This document shows positions 28,067-36,557 of a stretch of 64,000 nucleotides of DNA, piece after piece. Under the pieces are notes generated by a model that did no database searches, had not been told where the DNA came from, and was given only the letters and a program-made list of their open reading frames with translations. The position numbers were made by a program, and so were the translations under genes. The stretch is from Hyphomicrobiaceae bacterium (GTDB lineage Bacteria > Pseudomonadota > Alphaproteobacteria > Rhizobiales > Devosiaceae). Each line of letters begins with the position of its first letter. Positions within the stretch are counted from its first letter, which is position 1. The DNA is taken from contig JACKJF010000003.1 in assembly GCA_020638095.1 (NCBI GenBank), forward strand, positions 620,001-684,000. Reading direction: 5' to 3'.

Positions 28067-28702
28067 TTAAGACCCAGGCTGTCCGGCCATCGCCTGATTG
28101 ACAATCACAATCGCGGCGCGGAGTGCGGCCTCTATATCCAATTGGCTCGTATCGAGCAAGTGGGCATCGTCCGCCATGTAAAAGGCACCGGCGGGGTTGT
28201 TCCGGTCCGCCTCGTCGCGCGATTCGATCTGCCGCAGCATTTCTTCGTAGCCGATATCGTACCCCTGCGATGCCATCTGTTCGGCGCGCCGCCGCGCGCG
28301 CGTTTCGGCTCCTGCGGTCACGAAAATCTTCACCTCGGCATCCGGGCAGATGACCGTGCCGATATCGCGTCCGTCGAGCACCGCGCCGCCGGGCTGATTG
28401 GCGAAATCGACCTGATAGGCACGTAAGGCCTCCCGGACTTTAGGAATTCGCGCGACCCGCGACGCAAGCCGCGCGACCCGCGCCTGGCCGAGCTTGTCCG
28501 GGTCGAGCCGGCTCGGATCGATCGAACGCGCCGCAACGATCGCCTCGTCCTCGAAACTGAGTTCGGGCACGTCTCTGACGCTGAGCCCCACCGCGCGATA
28601 AAGCATGCCCGTGTCGAGATGCGGCAGATGGAAATGCTCAGCCAGGCCCTTGGCGATCGTGCCCTTGCCCGATGCTGCCGGTCCGTCGATTGCGATGCGC
28701 AT
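28067..28702 (-). CDS. cmk: Cytidylate kinase
   Basis: A 211-residue nucleoside monophosphate kinase with P-loop IDGPAASGKGTIAK, LDTGMLYRAVGL, and LDGRDIGTVICPDA. It phosphorylates CMP and dCMP. ATG 28702 is chosen because it starts the family pattern MRIAIDGP; the frame is open further upstream without a better start. It is followed by rpsA. Confidence 0.94.
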   Translation of the reverse strand: MRIAIDGPAASGKGTIAKGLAEHFHLPHLDTGMLYRAVGLSVRDVPELSFEDEAIVAARSIDPSRLDPDKLGQARVARLASRVARIPKVREALRAYQVDFANQPGGAVLDGRDIGTVICPDAEVKIFVTAGAETRARRRAEQMASQGYDIGYEEMLRQIESRDEADRNNPAGAFYMADDAHLLDTSQLDIEAALRAAIVIVNQAMAGQPGS

Positions 28703-28891
28703 GCCGGTTGGCCCCCAAGGTTTGCGTTCCAGATCACCGCGAATTAGGCCGCAATGCCCTGCCATTGCAAGCCCGGCGGGGCCACGTTCCGCGAGGGTGA
28801 ACTTTCGATTTGACAGGGCGACCCGCTTTGATTAACCCGCACCGACGCACCTGAGGGTGCCCTTCCCAAATTCAGTTCAAAGGACACAACC

Positions 28892-29299
28892 TTGGCCAAA
28901 GCAGAACGCGGAACCAAGCGCCAGTGCCTCAAATGCGGCACCAAGTTCTATGATCTCAATGCCGACCCGATCGTCTGCCCGAGTTGCGGGGCGCCCTTGG
29001 TTCTCTCTCAGCCGGTTGCGGCGGTGGAGCGGAACGTGAGTGCGGCGCGCGCCAACGACAATGATGAGGTCGAAACCGACGAAGCAGCGGTGGCCGCCGG
29101 CGCCGAGATCATTTCCTTCGAAGATGCCGAAGCCGAGGATGTCGGCGACGATGACGACGATGTCCTCTCCGATGTCGACGACGTGGACGATGTCGACGAT
29201 ATCGGCGGCGAAGTCGACAATTCCTTCATCGAGGATGACGACGACGATGATGACGACGAACTCGGCATCTCGGTCGAACGGCACGGCGAAGACGAATAA
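28892..29299 (+). CDS. FYDLN acid-domain protein (TIGR02300 family)
   Basis: A 135-residue protein with a TTG start preceded by AAAGGA. The N-terminal zinc ribbon has Cys12, Cys15, Cys29 and Cys32 around KFYDLN, the family signature. The second half is extremely acidic, with runs of aspartate including one of eight. It is conserved across Alphaproteobacteria next to cmk/rpsA or tRNA genes; its function is unknown. The acidic tail could bind a basic partner such as an RNA-binding protein, but this is a guess. Confidence 0.9.
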   Translation: MAKAERGTKRQCLKCGTKFYDLNADPIVCPSCGAPLVLSQPVAAVERNVSAARANDNDEVETDEAAVAAGAEIISFEDAEAEDVGDDDDDVLSDVDDVDDVDDIGGEVDNSFIEDDDDDDDDELGISVERHGEDE

Positions 29300-29307
29300 T
29301 CACGCTA

Positions 29308-29328
29308 CCGCGCGCCGCCGGCGCGCGG
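29308..29328 (+). terminator. Hairpin after the FYDLN gene (possible terminator)
   Basis: CCGCGCGCC-GCC-GGCGCGCGG, a 9-bp perfect stem eight bp after the stop codon. No U-run follows, so termination is uncertain. Confidence 0.4.
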
Positions 29329-29363
29329 CCCCCGCAACCGCCGGAATCCGCGGCAGAAACGGG

Positions 29364-29392
29364 TTGCACACCGCCTAAAGGGAGGCTATAGC
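29364..29392 (+). promoter_or_regulatory. Putative promoter of tRNA-Ala
   Basis: TTGCAC (29364-29369), a 17-bp spacer and TATAGC (29387-29392), ending 17 bp before the tRNA. The -10 lies inside the perfect palindrome GGGAGGCT-AT-AGCCTCCC (29380-29397). Confidence 0.45.
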
Positions 29393-29409
29393 CTCCCGCA
29401 CATTTTGAT

Positions 29410-29485
<76 letters not shown>

Positions 29486-29804
29486 AATCCCCCATCTACG
29501 CTATTGATAGTTAAAAAGACTTTTGTCGGCTAGCTTTTGCCTGCCTGCTCTTTTGCCGCATTTGGGTTGAAATCCGGGTTCCAATTCCCGCGTGTCAATT
29601 GTCGATTGGCATCAACGGGGCGGTCGGTTCCGGTTTTGGGCCCGAAGCGGACTGACAAGAAATGGCGGAAAGCGGCGAAAGCGGACCTAACGGCAACCAC
29701 CAAAGATATTAGTTGCCGGCTGCAACACGTGAGGTGTCGTCTCGTCACCAGCCTCTGCACCTTAGCCAGTTGTCCAAAACCAATGTGTGTGCAAAATGCA
29801 CCCC
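29486..29804. other. Non-coding stretch between tRNA-Ala and the helicase gene
   Basis: About 320 bp with no credible gene. It contains repeated GCGGAAAGCGGCGAAAGCGGA-like units and the promoter region of the helicase, but I could not identify clear -35/-10 elements or a strong ribosome site. Confidence 0.5.
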
Positions 29805-31922
29805 ATGATTGACACGGTCTGGGGCAGCACACAAAAACCCGTCTCGGCGCGACAGTTGGCTGAAACTCTGTCGCGACTGCCAAATCTCGCTGGCACGCTC
29901 TACATCGGGTATCCCATAATTGGCACGCCTGAAGGCGCCTTTCCTATTGACGCCCTGCTCCTAAGCCCAGAAAAAGGAGCCGTGGCATTTGACCTAGTCG
30001 AAGGACGAGAGCTTGGCGCTTTCGAAGATCGTCAAGATAACCTTTTTGCCAAACTCCACTCAAAGCTCCTGCAATACCCAGCCTTAGTTCAGCGCCGGGC
30101 CTTGGCAGCTCCGATATCCACATTCACGTTTGCGCCGGCGCTACCTGGCACTATCGGCACCGATTCGGCGCCAGTAACAGACGCAACTTCTTTGCCCGAA
30201 GCTATTGCCGATATTGCGTGGGCCAACAATGCGAGCTTTCCCGCACTCGCATCTGCGGTTCAGTCTCTTACAACGATCCGAAAAGGCCGTCGGAAGCGCA
30301 AGATTGAAAGCGAGCATTCGCGTGGGGCCAAACTCCATGCCCTGAATGAGTCTATCGCAACTCTCGATGCCAATCAGAATGCGGCAGTTGTTGAGACAGT
30401 TTCGGGCGTCCAGCGAATTAGGGGACTCGCGGGTTCAGGCAAGACCATCGTGCTTGCACTGAAGGTTGCGTACCTTCATGCGCAAAATCCAGAGTGGATG
30501 ATCGCTGTCACTTTTAACACGCGTTCCCTTAAGGGACAATTCGAGCGACTGATCACTTCATTTGTATACGAACAAACGAGCGAAGAACCAGATTGGAGCA
30601 GAATTCACATGGTGAACTCTTGGGGCTCGCCAAGTTCTCCAGGTATTTACTACAATTTTACTAGAGATCATGAGCTGACCTATCGTGATTTTCGTTCGGC
30701 ACAAGGGATCTTCGGTGAAGGTAAAGAATTTTCTGGTGCAACCGAAGAGGCAATGAACCAAGTCACAAGGGTCAAGGCAATCTACGATGCCATCTTGGTT
30801 GACGAGGCTCAAGATCTGCCCAGCTCCTTTTTGAGGATGTGCTACCTGCTTCTGAAGCTACCACATAGGTTAGTCTACGCGTATGACGAACTTCAAAGCC
30901 TCACCAACGCGTCGCTTCCCGGGCCTGAAGAGCTATTTGGCAACGATGCCGCTGGAAATCCAATTGTTGAATTTTCTGCGCCGGTAGTTGGCGAGCCAAG
31001 GCAAGATATAATACTCGAGAAGTGTTATCGTAATTCTCGCCCTGTCTTGGCAACTGCACACGCGCTCGGCTTTGGAATTTATAGGAAACCTGATGGATTA
31101 ATTCAGATTTTTGAACAAAATCAACTCTGGGTAGACGTTGGATATAGAGTCCACGATGGTAAACTCGAGGATGGGCAATTTGTTTCGCTTGAGCGCACTT
31201 CGGAAACAAGTCCGCTCTTTCTTGAAAATCATTCCATTATCGATGACATAATTCAATTTCATGCCTTCCAAAATCAGTCTCAGCAAGATGAATGGTTAGC
31301 AAAGTCGATTATTCAAAATATACAACAGGATGAATTGCTGGCAGAGGACATTGTAGTCATTAATCCAGACCCTTATCGAACTCGGAAGGTCGTGGGAAAT
31401 GCTCGAAATATTCTTTTACAGGCTGGAATAAACTCTTCTTTGGCTGGCGTTTCTACCTCTCCAGATGTCTTTTTCGAGAAAGACGTCGTCACCTTTACTG
31501 GAATTTTCCGAGCGAAAGGTAATGAAGCCGGCATGGTGTACATCATTAACGCCGACGACTGTTTCGATTCCTTTATACCAACAACCCGTGCGCTGATCAG
31601 AAACCGCTTGTTTACCGCCATTACTCGCTCGAAGGCTTGGGTGCGAGTACTTGGTATTGGATCAAAGATGCAAGCTCTTAGGGAGGAGTTCGAACGCGTG
31701 AAAGAACGTCAATTCCGACTAGATTTCGATTATCCCGACGAGAAAACCAAGAAGGCACTTCGAATCATAAATCGCGATCTTACGAGAACTGAGCGAAAGC
31801 GGCTTGACGCAAAGGTGGGCGATTTGACAAGCGCCATCGAGGCGCTGGAGAATGGTGAAGTTCGCGTAGAGGATTTGCCCGAGAGTCTCCGCCGCCGTCT
31901 CAGGGAGATTTTTGGCCAGTGA
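29805..31922 (+). CDS. Superfamily I (UvrD-like) helicase of a helicase-DUF2290 defence pair
   Basis: A 705-residue protein (ATG 29805; GTG 29787 and ATG 29796 are alternatives, none with a good ribosome site). Residues about 35-90 resemble a NERD-type nuclease fold, but the usual E-x-K is replaced by FDLVEG. The helicase core has a Q-motif (LDANQNAAV), Walker A GLAGSGKT (207-214), Walker B LVDEAQD (331-337), motif III-like VYAYDELQSL, motif V FRAKGNEAGMVYIINA (about 570) and motif VI LFTAITRSKAWVRV (about 605). The stop overlaps the DUF2290 start by four bases (GTGA). Helicase plus DUF2290 pairs are known, from memory, as an anti-phage system. Composition is AT-rich compared with neighbours. 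Confidence 0.82.
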   Translation: MIDTVWGSTQKPVSARQLAETLSRLPNLAGTLYIGYPIIGTPEGAFPIDALLLSPEKGAVAFDLVEGRELGAFEDRQDNLFAKLHSKLLQYPALVQRRALAAPISTFTFAPALPGTIGTDSAPVTDATSLPEAIADIAWANNASFPALASAVQSLTTIRKGRRKRKIESEHSRGAKLHALNESIATLDANQNAAVVETVSGVQRIRGLAGSGKTIVLALKVAYLHAQNPEWMIAVTFNTRSLKGQFERLITSFVYEQTSEEPDWSRIHMVNSWGSPSSPGIYYNFTRDHELTYRDFRSAQGIFGEGKEFSGATEEAMNQVTRVKAIYDAILVDEAQDLPSSFLRMCYLLLKLPHRLVYAYDELQSLTNASLPGPEELFGNDAAGNPIVEFSAPVVGEPRQDIILEKCYRNSRPVLATAHALGFGIYRKPDGLIQIFEQNQLWVDVGYRVHDGKLEDGQFVSLERTSETSPLFLENHSIIDDIIQFHAFQNQSQQDEWLAKSIIQNIQQDELLAEDIVVINPDPYRTRKVVGNARNILLQAGINSSLAGVSTSPDVFFEKDVVTFTGIFRAKGNEAGMVYIINADDCFDSFIPTTRALIRNRLFTAITRSKAWVRVLGIGSKMQALREEFERVKERQFRLDFDYPDEKTKKALRIINRDLTRTERKRLDAKVGDLTSAIEALENGEVRVEDLPESLRRRLREIFGQ

Positions 31923-32575
31923 ACCACGGTCAGGTCTGTCAACAGATCAGCCAACTGATCAGCATGCTCGTCAAGGAGGGCCTGTGCGATCACCAGCGAT
32001 TTCCCGCTGTACGAACAGTGGGTTCGCAAATTCAAGTAACCATACCCGACGCGCCTGATCTTGCAGCAAGTCTGAAGGGTAGACCCTATACTGAAATATA
32101 TGAGGAACTGAGAAAAGCAGAAGCCTATAACGTTCGAATGCTGGACGGTGCCCTAATCCAATTTTTGTTCACGTTTGAGAATAATTCTCTCACTTCCCAC
32201 CGGCTGGCGTTCTTCCCGTCGCCTTTGCTGGAGATGTACGAGTCAATACCTGAACACTATGACCTAGATGAGACATTCGCTGACATGGTGGGCGAATTCT
32301 CGGTGAAGTTTCCTATTCGTTTCGACTATTCGTCGTCCGATGATAAACACAAAGACGTTGAACATCCAAAGTCGCATTTGACTTTGGGCCAGTATAAAGA
32401 GTGCCGTATCCCAGTTAACGCACCCCTCACCCCGTTTCGCTTCATGCGATTCATATTGCGTAATTTCTATGGCCCCGCCTATTTCGCAGTAGATATCGAT
32501 GCGAAGGCAAAGATCACTGAATTCCCCGACGTGATCACGCCTGCGGAGCGAGGAATTCTTTTTGTTACTGCCTGA
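31919..32575 (+). CDS. DUF2290 protein, partner of the upstream helicase
   Basis: A 218-residue protein translated from a GTG that overlaps the helicase stop. It has no signal peptide, membrane helix or obvious catalytic motif. Landmarks are SHRLAFFPSPLLEMYE, FPIRFDYSS and HPKSHLTLGQYKECRIPV, with a C-terminal half of alternating hydrophobic strands. I assign it to DUF2290 from overall pattern; members sit next to helicases in defence islands. Tight coupling suggests a complex with the helicase; its role (sensor, effector or cofactor) is unknown. Confidence 0.75.
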   Translation: MNHGQVCQQISQLISMLVKEGLCDHQRFPAVRTVGSQIQVTIPDAPDLAASLKGRPYTEIYEELRKAEAYNVRMLDGALIQFLFTFENNSLTSHRLAFFPSPLLEMYESIPEHYDLDETFADMVGEFSVKFPIRFDYSSSDDKHKDVEHPKSHLTLGQYKECRIPVNAPLTPFRFMRFILRNFYGPAYFAVDIDAKAKITEFPDVITPAERGILFVTA

Positions 32576-32769
32576 GTTGTTTGCCACCCGCTTACTAGGC
32601 GGTTCCTATATTTTTGCTAGAAATTGTGTTCGCGGATGCGCTGCACCCGCTCGCAGTTGCCATCGCCGGAAAGAGACCAATCCAACGCCCGCTTTCGGGA
32701 CGTCCGACGAGAGGTCGAACGACCGATACGGGGCACCAGGCCGCCGTTCGACCATGCGCCAAGTGCCTG

Positions 32770-33375
32770 CAACCCGATCTGCTCGGTGAGACGAAGGGTA
32801 TCCTCCAGCACCACGCCAGGATAAAGAACGTATTTCCGGCCTAGCGCGCCTTGGAAGCAGTTTGACTGCCCCAAGTTGTCCGTTTTCTTGCATGTCTGTG
32901 TAATTTTGGAGCGCCGCAGCCAATGCGTTCCGTAGCCACACTCGTTCAAACCGATTTCCCTGAGCCACCGATGAACAATGCGTGCATGGCGTCGCTTGGA
33001 AAGATGGGTCGAGGAATCGAGCTACTTTGGAAGGGGTGGTCGGGGCTGAAAGACGACCGTTCGGCAAGGAGGCGCGCGACGGACTGCGCGTGACCTTGAT
33101 CTCAAATTGCAGCGGATGACCGGTCCGGTTCTGGACTATCCCGGCACGTTTTCGGACGCATGTTCCGGAACAAACATCGCCGACCCCAAGGCGAACAGGA
33201 TCTGCAGCGCGCGGTTTTCGATCGATTGCCAGGTTGAACGGGCGAGATTTCCGGCCGACGCGGCCGTCGCCAGCGGAACACGAACAGATCAGACCTGCCT
33301 TGGGAGTGGCGGACATTTTTGGCCAACAATGAGCGCTTTATTCCAAGGACGATGCGATTGAGTGGCGGCTTCCAT
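32770..33375 (-). pseudogene. Relic of a short tyrosine recombinase (phage-type integrase)
   Basis: Pieces of one integrase lie in three frames on the minus strand. Frame one starts at ATG 33375 with AGGAG six nt upstream: RPWNKALIVGQKCPPLPRQV then TGA where the family has Trp. A second frame continues RPFNLAIDRKPRAADPVRLG, DVCSGTCVRKRAGIVQNRTG and HPLQFEI. A third frame gives RHARIVHRWLREIGLNECGY, the catalytic THWLRRSK (H at about 32925), GRKYVLYPGV with the nucleophile Tyr at about 32822, and LRLTEQIGL. Total span matches the ~200-residue family. At least one stop and two frame changes mean it is inactive. Confidence 0.75.
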
Positions 33376-33548
33376 GGTGGGCTCCTGCCGTCCCACCCCC
33401 GCTTCGCTCAGCATGCGGACGCGAGGATATCACAGAGGTTTTTCGTCTCGCAGGTGCTGTTTGTGATAAGACGCTATCTGCCCAGTTTGAATTGGCCACT
33501 TTTGGAATTGCTGCTTCAGCCTCGGGCAAATACGAAATCCTGCATGCG

Positions 33549-34400
33549 TCAATGTTCCTTCAGCGCCTCGACGGCCGCCTCGCTGTCGTGGATGAACTGC
33601 TGGGCATCCGGTTGCGCTTGGACGATCATGAGAAACAAAAGATCGGTGAGAGCGAGCTGCGAATCGCGGGCCGTGATGGAAGATGAACGCGCCTGTTCCT
33701 CATCGGCGACGGTGTAGAGCTTGACGTCTGCCACGCGCGCCAACGGATTGTCCCGCAAACCGGTGATCGCGACTATTGTTCCCTTGCGCAGGCGCGCGCG
33801 CTCGGCAATGCGCACGGTGTCGATGCTCGACCCTGAATAGGAAACGGCAAGCAGGACGTCTTTTGCCGTCATGCCGGCGACGTTGGCCAGTTGCACATGT
33901 GCGTCGCCGCTATGGACGACGGGAAGCCCGATCTTGAGGAGTTTGAAGGCCAGGTCCGAGGCTACGAGCGACGAGGCGCCGGCACCGACGAGATAGATGC
34001 GGTGCGCCTCAAGCATGGCCGTAACAGCACGGGCAACTTCGCGCCCGCCATTGGCACCGGACGTCTGCCGCATGGCGAGCATCTTGGAATTGATCAGCTT
34101 CTCGAAAATCGTGGTGAAGCTGTCGCTCTGCTCGATCGTGCCGTGGATCGCGCTTCCCGGCAGCTGCCAGTTGTCCGCGCGCGAGGCGTTGATCGCCAGT
34201 TTGAAATCCTGGTAGTTGCTGAAGCCGAGGCGCTGAGAAAACTTGACGACGCCCGATTGGCTGCATCCGATCGCCGCAGCCAGTTCCGAAGTCGACAGAT
34301 CGAGCATCTTTTGCGGGTTCTTGATGATGAACTCGCCGATCCTGCGCGTTGCCGGGGGCATGCGATCGAGATTGGCCTGGATCTTCCGAATCACCGTCAT
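33549..34400 (-). CDS. murR: RpiR/MurR-family transcriptional regulator
   Basis: A 283-residue regulator with an N-terminal HTH (residues 1-77; SELAAAIGCSQSGVVKFSQRLGFSNYQDFK) and a C-terminal SIS sugar-phosphate binding domain (YLVGAGASSLVASDLAFKL, LLAVSYSGSSIDTVRIAERAR). The ATG at 34400 is chosen because it begins the family pattern; longer frames upstream look non-coding. It is divergent from the amino-sugar catabolic genes and most likely binds the GAATA-N3-TATTC palindromes. The ligand is probably MurNAc-6-P or GlcNAc-6-P, inferred from the neighbours. Confidence 0.82.
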   Translation of the reverse strand: MTVIRKIQANLDRMPPATRRIGEFIIKNPQKMLDLSTSELAAAIGCSQSGVVKFSQRLGFSNYQDFKLAINASRADNWQLPGSAIHGTIEQSDSFTTIFEKLINSKMLAMRQTSGANGGREVARAVTAMLEAHRIYLVGAGASSLVASDLAFKLLKIGLPVVHSGDAHVQLANVAGMTAKDVLLAVSYSGSSIDTVRIAERARLRKGTIVAITGLRDNPLARVADVKLYTVADEEQARSSSITARDSQLALTDLLFLMIVQAQPDAQQFIHDSEAAVEALKEH

Positions 34401-34433
34401 GACTTGTCTGTTCCGAATATGGAGGTGTATTTG

Positions 34434-34446
34434 GAATAATGTATTA
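34434..34446. promoter_or_regulatory. Putative RpiR/MurR operator 1
   Basis: GAATA-ATG-TATTA, one mismatch from a perfect palindrome, in the 181-bp divergent region between the regulator and kinase genes. A GAATA half-site lies at 34415-34419. Confidence 0.45.
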
Positions 34447-34581
34447 CGCGTGGGGACCAACGGCAACCGAGCAGAAGGCACGAACTCCGGCCCCCCGGAA
34501 ATCGGCCAGGGGTGTCCCGCCCGGCGAGCGATCCGACGGACAATATGACGGATCACGGGCCGAAGACAGAGACAGGATTAA

Positions 34582-35457
34582 ATGATGACGTTCTTTCTTG
34601 GTGTTGATGGTGGCGGAACAGGTACCCGGGCGCGGCTGGTCGACAGGACCGGCAGCGTTTTGGGAGCTGGGTCGTCAGGGCCATCCAGTTTGAGGCTTGG
34701 CGTCGATGCTGCCTGGGCCGCCGCCCGGAAAGCCGCCGACGCGGCTGTGCAGGAAGCCGGGTTGCCCGCGGACGCCCTGTCTGAGGTCGCTGCGTGTTTT
34801 TCGCTTGCCGGCCTTGGACGCAAGGGCGCCCGCGAAGGGCTCGAGCGAAAATCGCATCCTTTCGGATGCCTTGCATTCAGCAACGATGCCGAGGCGGCCC
34901 GGATGGGTGCGCACGCGGGAGCTGACGGCGCCATCGTGATCATCGGCACCGGATCTGTGGGGTTTGGAATACTTTCACGTCAGGAGATTCGGATAGGAGG
35001 CTATGGTTTTCCGATATCGGATGAAGGCAGCGGCGCGCAGCTCGGGCTGGCCGCCCTGCGAGCCACTTTGCAGGCGCACGATGGTGCATCGCCGCGCAGC
35101 GCCATGACCGCTGACGTCATGAATCAGTTCGGAGACGATCCGTTCGGAATCGTGGCATGGATGGACCGGGCGACCGCCACCGACTATGCACGTTTCGCTC
35201 CGGCCGTCGTCAGCCACGCCGGGGCGGGCGACGATCTGGCCCAGACACTGATGCGGGATGCGGCGCGCGAGATTTCCCGCATGATTCAGGCGCTCCAGCA
35301 GCGCGGCCGCCTGCAGGTTTGTCTGTTGGGCGGGCTGTCCGCCATCATGTCGCCGCTTGTCGATGACGATGCCAGAACCCTGCTGCGCGACCCGCTTGGC
35401 GACGCGATGGACGGCGCGATCTTGCTGGCACGCCGTGCTGCCGGCCAGCTTGCCTGA
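34582..35457 (+). CDS. BadF/BcrA-family N-acetyl-amino-sugar kinase (MurK/NagK-like)
   Basis: A 291-residue ASKHA-fold kinase. It has phosphate-1 motif GVDGGGTGTRARLVD at the start, IIGTGSVGFGI in the middle, and SDEGSGAQLGLAALRATLQ. Next to murQ the expected reaction is ATP-dependent 6-phosphorylation of MurNAc and/or GlcNAc after import, supplying MurQ and NagA. Kinases of this fold, such as clostridial MurK, act on both sugars. Separated from murQ by a 140-bp region with two operator palindromes, so it may have its own promoter. Confidence 0.8.
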   Translation: MMTFFLGVDGGGTGTRARLVDRTGSVLGAGSSGPSSLRLGVDAAWAAARKAADAAVQEAGLPADALSEVAACFSLAGLGRKGAREGLERKSHPFGCLAFSNDAEAARMGAHAGADGAIVIIGTGSVGFGILSRQEIRIGGYGFPISDEGSGAQLGLAALRATLQAHDGASPRSAMTADVMNQFGDDPFGIVAWMDRATATDYARFAPAVVSHAGAGDDLAQTLMRDAAREISRMIQALQQRGRLQVCLLGGLSAIMSPLVDDDARTLLRDPLGDAMDGAILLARRAAGQLA

Positions 35458-35503
35458 ACGGCCTGGCCGGATTCAGCGCACTGCGCTCAATCTTCGTCAG
35501 TTG

Positions 35504-35549
35504 GAATATGATATTCGATTTTTGTGTTGTAATTAGGAATATTTTATTC
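35504..35549. promoter_or_regulatory. Putative tandem RpiR/MurR operators 2 and 3
   Basis: Two perfect palindromes, GAATA-TGA-TATTC (35504-35516) and GAATA-TTT-TATTC (35537-35549), with centres 33 bp apart (about three helical turns), 50-95 bp before murQ. The surrounding DNA is notably AT-rich, as expected of a promoter. Confidence 0.55.
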
Positions 35550-35597
35550 TACACCCTTGCTGGATCCAGATAGAGATCGGACCATCAGGGGGTGTTC

Positions 35598-36542
35598 ATG
35601 CATCGCGAGGTGCTGACGGAGCTGGAAAGCCTGGTGTCGGAGGGCCGCAACCCGCGGACCGACGACATTGACCGGATGTCGCCCGCCGATCTGTTGCGCC
35701 GCATGAACGATGAAGATTCGCTGGTGCCGGCGGCGGTGGAAAAGGTCCTGCCCGCCATCGAAGCCGCCGTTGAGAAGATCACCCATGCCCTGCGCAACGG
35801 GGGACGCCTCATCTACATCGGCGCAGGCACGAGCGGCCGTCTCGGAGTGCTTGACGCATCGGAATGCCCGCCGACCTTTGGCGTGCCCGAGGGCATGGTG
35901 ATCGGTTTGATCGCAGGTGGCGATCGCGCCCTGCGCCAATCCGTCGAAGGTGCGGAGGACGACGAGAGCGCTGCTGTCCAACAGCTCGAGCAGATTGGCA
36001 TGAGTGCGCGTGACGTTGTCGTCGGGCTGGCCGTGTCGGGCCGCACTCCATATGTCCTTGGCGGACTGCGCCACGCGCGAAAGCAGGGCGCGGTAACCGT
36101 TGCCGTGACCTGCAATCCTGGCTCGCCGGCATCAGAGATAGCCGAATTATCGATTGCTCCGGTCGTCGGACCTGAAGTGCTGACAGGGTCGACCCGCCTA
36201 AAGTCCGGAACAGCGCAGAAGCTCGTCCTGAACATGCTGACGACTGCCAGCATGATCCGGCTTGGCAAGGCCTTCGGCAACCTGATGGTCGATCTGCAGG
36301 CCAACAATACCAAGCTTTCGGCTCGCGCAGCTCGCGTTGTCATGCAGGCAACGGGATGCGGTGCGGATGCCGCCAACAATGCTCTTCTTCTCGCAAATCA
36401 GGACGTCAAGCTCGCCATTCTGGTGCTTCTGACCGGGCAAAGCGTGCCCGAGGCCAAAGCCGGCCTGGAGCGGGCAAACGGCGTCTTGCGAGAGGCTCTG
36501 CAAGCAAGCGGATACGACAACCAGAAAACCAACATCGACTAG
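35598..36542 (+). CDS. murQ: N-acetylmuramic acid 6-phosphate etherase
   Basis: A 314-residue SIS-domain enzyme with the signatures [20 protein letters not shown] and [20 protein letters not shown]. It removes the lactyl ether of MurNAc-6-P, giving GlcNAc-6-P and D-lactate. The ATG at 35598 has AGGGGG upstream; a GTG six bp earlier is possible. It begins the row murQ, ABC importer, oxidoreductase, nagA, nagB, all on one strand with small gaps. Confidence 0.95.
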   Translation: MHREVLTELESLVSEGRNPRTDDIDRMSPADLLRRMNDEDSLVPAAVEKVLPAIEAAVEKITHALRNGGRLIYIGAGTSGRLGVLDASECPPTFGVPEGMVIGLIAGGDRALRQSVEGAEDDESAAVQQLEQIGMSARDVVVGLAVSGRTPYVLGGLRHARKQGAVTVAVTCNPGSPASEIAELSIAPVVGPEVLTGSTRLKSGTAQKLVLNMLTTASMIRLGKAFGNLMVDLQANNTKLSARAARVVMQATGCGADAANNALLLANQDVKLAILVLLTGQSVPEAKAGLERANGVLREALQASGYDNQKTNID

Positions 36543-36557
36543 TGAAGGGAGACTACG

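Larger units (their letters stand above)
29486..33548. mobile_element. Small genomic island behind tRNA-Ala
   Basis: From the 3' end of the tRNA to the end of murR the DNA differs from its surroundings. The coding part uses many AT-rich codons, unlike the high-GC neighbours. It carries a two-gene defence-type cassette and a decayed integrase, and interrupts otherwise metabolic gene order. I found no second copy of the tRNA 3' end before murR, so the right boundary is approximate and the island seems no longer mobile. Confidence 0.6.

Noticed and set aside
25441..28101. An 886-codon open frame on the plus strand
   Set aside because: It is antisense to sppA and rpsA, whose protein motifs are unambiguous; the frame is open only because of high GC codon bias.
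29530..29883. A 117-codon minus-strand frame next to tRNA-Ala
   Set aside because: No ribosome site or family features; it runs into the start of the helicase gene. Treated as non-coding.
32576..33548. A second copy of the tRNA-Ala 3' end as an attachment site
   Set aside because: I looked for the TTCGATTCCCC...CCACCA sequence before murR and found none.
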